Program-made: the position numbers and the translations under genes
Assembly: GCA_029531795.1 (NCBI GenBank)
Contig: JAPEIS010000001.1
Span: 2,108,001 to 2,172,000 of the forward strand
Reading direction: 5' to 3'
DNA length: 64,000 nt
DNA from: Sclerotinia nivalis
Lineage: Eukaryota > Ascomycota > Leotiomycetes > Helotiales > Sclerotiniaceae
The notes under the pieces: generated by a model
Told to the model about the DNA's origin: nothing
The model's input: only the letters and a program-made list of their open reading frames with translations
The model's database searches: none
Shown here: one piece after another, positions 61,220-64,000 of the stretch
How positions within the stretch are numbered: position 1 is the first letter of the stretch
How the letters are laid out: each line of letters starts with the position of its first letter

Positions 61220-63935
61220 TTACAATGGCTTGCCACCAATGAAATCGGACCACCTGCGAACTTCTCCTGGAATACCTTCCTTGCGAGGAAGTTTCTCGTT
61301 CATACATCGGGCAAAGAGCTCAGCAGTCTGAAAAGTGTTAGCATAGGATCTTTGAGGAATAAGGAAATTTCTTTTACCTTTGGCTCCATGAAGAGAGGAA
61401 CACCGAAATCGACAGCGTTCCGGCGCATAACATAGTCGGTATCTTGGACGGTCTTGCCTCTAGCGAGTGCAAGATTGAAAACACCACGGATATCATACTT
61501 CTTGAAAACTTCCCTCAAAGCTCTCTTGTCCTCCTTGGGGAATTCAATAACTTCAACACTGACACCGCCCTTAGCACTCGATTCCAAGAACTTCTTGACT
61601 TCAGGTTCGGCAGCGTAAAGCTTGTAACTCAATGGGGATAGGTAGTCGACGATCTTAGTAAGGGAAGTCTTGGAAATATCACCGCCGAAAAGAAGACCTT
61701 CACCTGGTTCTGGCATACGGAAGTTCATGGTTGATTGAAGAGAAGCCCAGTAAGCCTCAACGAGATCCTTACCGAAGCAAGCAATTTCACCAGTACTGGA
61801 CATTTCAACACCCAAAAATGGATCAGCGCCAGCAAGGCGAGTCCATGAGAATTGAGGAACCTTGGTGGCGAGGTAATCACGCTTGATTGCCATGAGGTCC
61901 TGGGGTTCAGGGACATTCTGGCCTATAAGAGCCTTGGTAGCAACATCAATGAAGTTGACACCAAGAACCTTGCTGACGAATGGGAAGGAACGGGATGCAC
62001 GCAAGTTACATTCGATGACCTTCAGCTGTGGAAGACCTCCTTCAGGGTCCTCGGCCTTGATGATTTGCATATTGAAAGGACCAGTAATGCTCCAGGCCTT
62101 GGCAACCTTTTCAGCAATCTCCTTGACACGGTCCATTGTAGTTTGATCGAGAGAAGCAGGTGGTAGAACGAGAGTAGCGTCACCCGAGTGAACACCAGCC
62201 TGCTCTACGTGCTCACTGACAGCGTGGAGAATGAGTTTACCGTTAGATCCAACACCATCCACATCAATTTCTTCGGCACCTTCGATGAATTTAGTAATGA
62301 CAACTGGATGGTCGGGGGAAACATTGCTGGCAGCTTCGAGTTTCTCTTTGAGCTCATCTTTGCTTCGAATGACAGTCATAGCTGCGCCTGACAAGACATA
62401 ACTGGGGCGAACGAGTACTGGGTAGTCAACTTCCTCAGCAAAAGCCTCGGCATCAGCAACGGAGGTGAGTTCCTTCCAAGCTGGCTGATCAACTCCAATG
62501 CTATCCAAGATGGCAGAGAACTTTTGTCTATCTTCTGCTTTGTCGATGTCCTTAGGATCTGTTCCCAGGATCTTGGCTCCTCCTGTCTCCTGCAAACGGA
62601 GAGCGATGTTTTGTGGGAGTTGACCACCTACAGAAACAACAACTCCAGTAGCGGTCTCAAGTTCGTAGATATCCATTACACGTTCGTAGCTCAATTCTTC
62701 GAAGTAGAGTTTGTCGGCAGTATCGAAATCTATTTTTATGTTAGCTGAGATGACTATGATGGAATTGGAGGAGATAATGTACCTGTGCTATAAGTCTCGG
62801 GATTGTACATTGAGGGAGTCAGTATTGGTCCAAAATGGGGGAGTCCAGCAGACTCACGTTAATCATGACGGTTTTCTTGCCCATTTCTCTCAGAGCAAGA
62901 GTTGCATTAACAGCACACCAATCAAATTCAACTGAGCTACCAATTCTGTACACACCACTTCCCAAAATAATAGTTCCATGATCATCAAAGGTAACGTCAT
63001 GAGTTGTTGCATTGTATGTTGTGTACTAGAACATTGGAAGGTTAGATTCTTCTTCCCCAGCAAAACTAGAAACTTGAATCATCCAAACAGAACTGGACAT
63101 TCGAATAATGTTGATTATCAAAAACAAACTGAGATATCAAATATACTGAGAAACTCAGATCAAGTGGAACGTTCAAAATGAGGAAGACATTTGGATCAAA
63201 TGAGATGCTCAAACCGAGTGAGATATTCAGAGAGAGTGAGATGCCCGAACCATGTGAAGTATTCAGATCCAATGAAGTTCTCCAATGAAATGAGATTCTC
63301 AATATTTGATTGAAACATCTAAACGGGATTGAACATAAAGGGATAAGGAAATGTCCTTCAAAAAATTGCCCAGTTGAAATATACAACCCAAATTGGACAT
63401 TGAGGGCAGGAAATATCCCAGGACAAATATGCCTAGTCAAACATCCAAGTAGAATAAACTTCAAATCGAGTAAAACTCCCAGAACGAAGTTGGAAACCAA
63501 ACCAAGCCGAATATCCAAATCAAATTTAGATATCCAAACCTAGCTGGATATCCAATTGAAGTTCGAAGGCCAAACAATATGATGTGTTCAAGAGAAAAGC
63601 TGATCATCCAGACAGACTTGGATATTCAAATGAATCTGGACTTCCAAATAAAGCTGAACATCGTGATATAGTTGGGCATCTGGATAGAGCGGAATCTCCA
63701 AACATACCCCGCCATTCAAGGAGAAAGATGGACAGAACCTTTCAATAGACTTGAACGTCCTGAAAGAGTTTAAACATCCAAACAGGAAGTAAAAATGGAC
63801 ATTCAACCAAGACTGGGTATCCAGAAAACATTCAACAGTAAAACATAGTCGGATGTTCAAGCATAGCTGAACGAAAAAAATTCTTCCAAGACAGCGAAAA
63901 GAAAAGGGAAACGCTCACCAAATAATTTGTAGAAG
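61220..63935 (-). CDS. CPA2: Arginine-specific carbamoyl-phosphate synthase large subunit, 3' part (gene runs off the right edge)
   Basis: The visible exons (from 5': 63919-63935, 62858-63025, 62783-62807, 61378-62729, 61220-61327) encode the second half of the protein. They include [14 protein letters not shown], the ATP-grasp segment [50 protein letters not shown]...[16 protein letters not shown], and the C-terminal MGS-like domain ending FIGGKPL. The frame stops there with no dihydroorotase or aspartate transcarbamylase following, so this is the arginine-pathway enzyme and not the pyrimidine CAD-like one. It makes carbamoyl phosphate from glutamine-derived ammonia with its small subunit. 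Odd features: a 17-nt exon, an 893-nt intron with a minisatellite, and an intron (62808-62857) lacking an AG at the expected acceptor. The start lies outside the window. Confidence 0.93.
63026..63918 (-). other. CPA2: 893-nt CPA2 intron
   Basis: Donor GTGAGC after codon TTG and acceptor TTCTAG before TAC ACA ACA. The flanking exons join to give NYLYTTYNA, conserved in CPSases, so this is an intron although it is 5-15 times longer than others nearby. Nearly all of it is an 18-bp repeat array. Confidence 0.88.
63075..63890. repeat. Degenerate 18-bp minisatellite, about 40-45 units
   Basis: Successive 18-nt units are seen, for example from 63202 (GAGATGCTCAAACCGAGT), 63220, 63238, 63256 and 63274, and again from 63620, 63638, 63656, 63674 and 63692. 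The consensus is about GRRYATYCAAAYNRAGYT. The phase drifts by a few bases between blocks, showing small indels. The 18-nt period keeps every frame free of stops by chance, which explains long but meaningless antisense and sense open frames here. Confidence 0.85.
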
Positions 63936-64000
63936 CTGTTGAAAATTGGGAGTTAGTAATTGCCTATCAAGGAAAGAGTTTGAAGGGGGAAGGGGAATGA

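Noticed and set aside
63066..63518. 150-residue minus-strand open frame inside the CPA2 intron
   Set aside because: It is explained by the 18-bp repeat period, a multiple of three, and shows only a repetitive hydrophobic pattern. The flanking CPSase exons define this as an intron.

Overview
The window is nuclear DNA of a filamentous ascomycete. Genes are dense, on both strands, and split by short GT-AG introns (mostly 48-180 nt) with CTAAC/CTGAC-type branch sites. AT-rich spacers, the gene content and the protein sequences suggest Pezizomycotina, probably a leotiomycete of the Botrytis/Sclerotinia type. The taxon is an inference; no rRNA or marker gene is present. Exon joins were built by hand from splice signals and checked for reading-frame closure.

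Region 1 (1-9.4 kb): a five-exon gene for a protein of about 2,660 residues, with seven membrane segments followed by a roughly 2,400-residue, mostly low-complexity tail carrying degenerate Trp-centred repeats. I do not recognise its function.

Region 2 (10.3-31.6 kb): the main system. Five adjacent genes match the galactosaminogalactan (GAG) exopolysaccharide set of Aspergillus fumigatus: a UDP-glucose 4-epimerase (uge3-like, -), a spherulin-4/GH135 protein (sph3-like, +), a membrane-anchored GH114 protein (ega3-like, -), a secreted CE18-type deacetylase (agd3-like, -) and a giant multi-membrane GT4 glycosyltransferase (gtb3-like, +, about 3,000 residues). Together they can make UDP-GalNAc/UDP-Gal, polymerise and export the chain, trim it and partly deacetylate it into a cationic adhesive polymer. 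Two gene pairs are divergent (uge3/sph3 and agd3/gtb3).

Region 3 (31.7-37.1 kb): a decayed transcription-factor-like relic and a secreted GH47 alpha-1,2-mannosidase gene with seven exons.

Region 4 (38-46.8 kb): biotin-protein ligase (BPL1), divergent from a tiny four-exon twin-CX9C gene (COA4-like), then MGM101, a short-chain dehydrogenase, a single-TM serine-rich protein and a membrane-anchored protein with a beta-trefoil-like lumenal part. MGM101 and the dehydrogenase each appear to contain a GC-AG intron.

Region 5 (48-64 kb): an ENV7/STK16-type kinase, a coiled-coil protein, eIF4A, an F-box + JmjC protein, EAF6, a PWI/SR-rich splicing factor and the 3' part of the arginine-specific carbamoyl-phosphate synthase large subunit (CPA2). 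CPA2 contains a 17-nt microexon, an 893-nt intron filled with an 18-bp minisatellite, and an intron whose acceptor is not AG if the conserved protein is to be kept.
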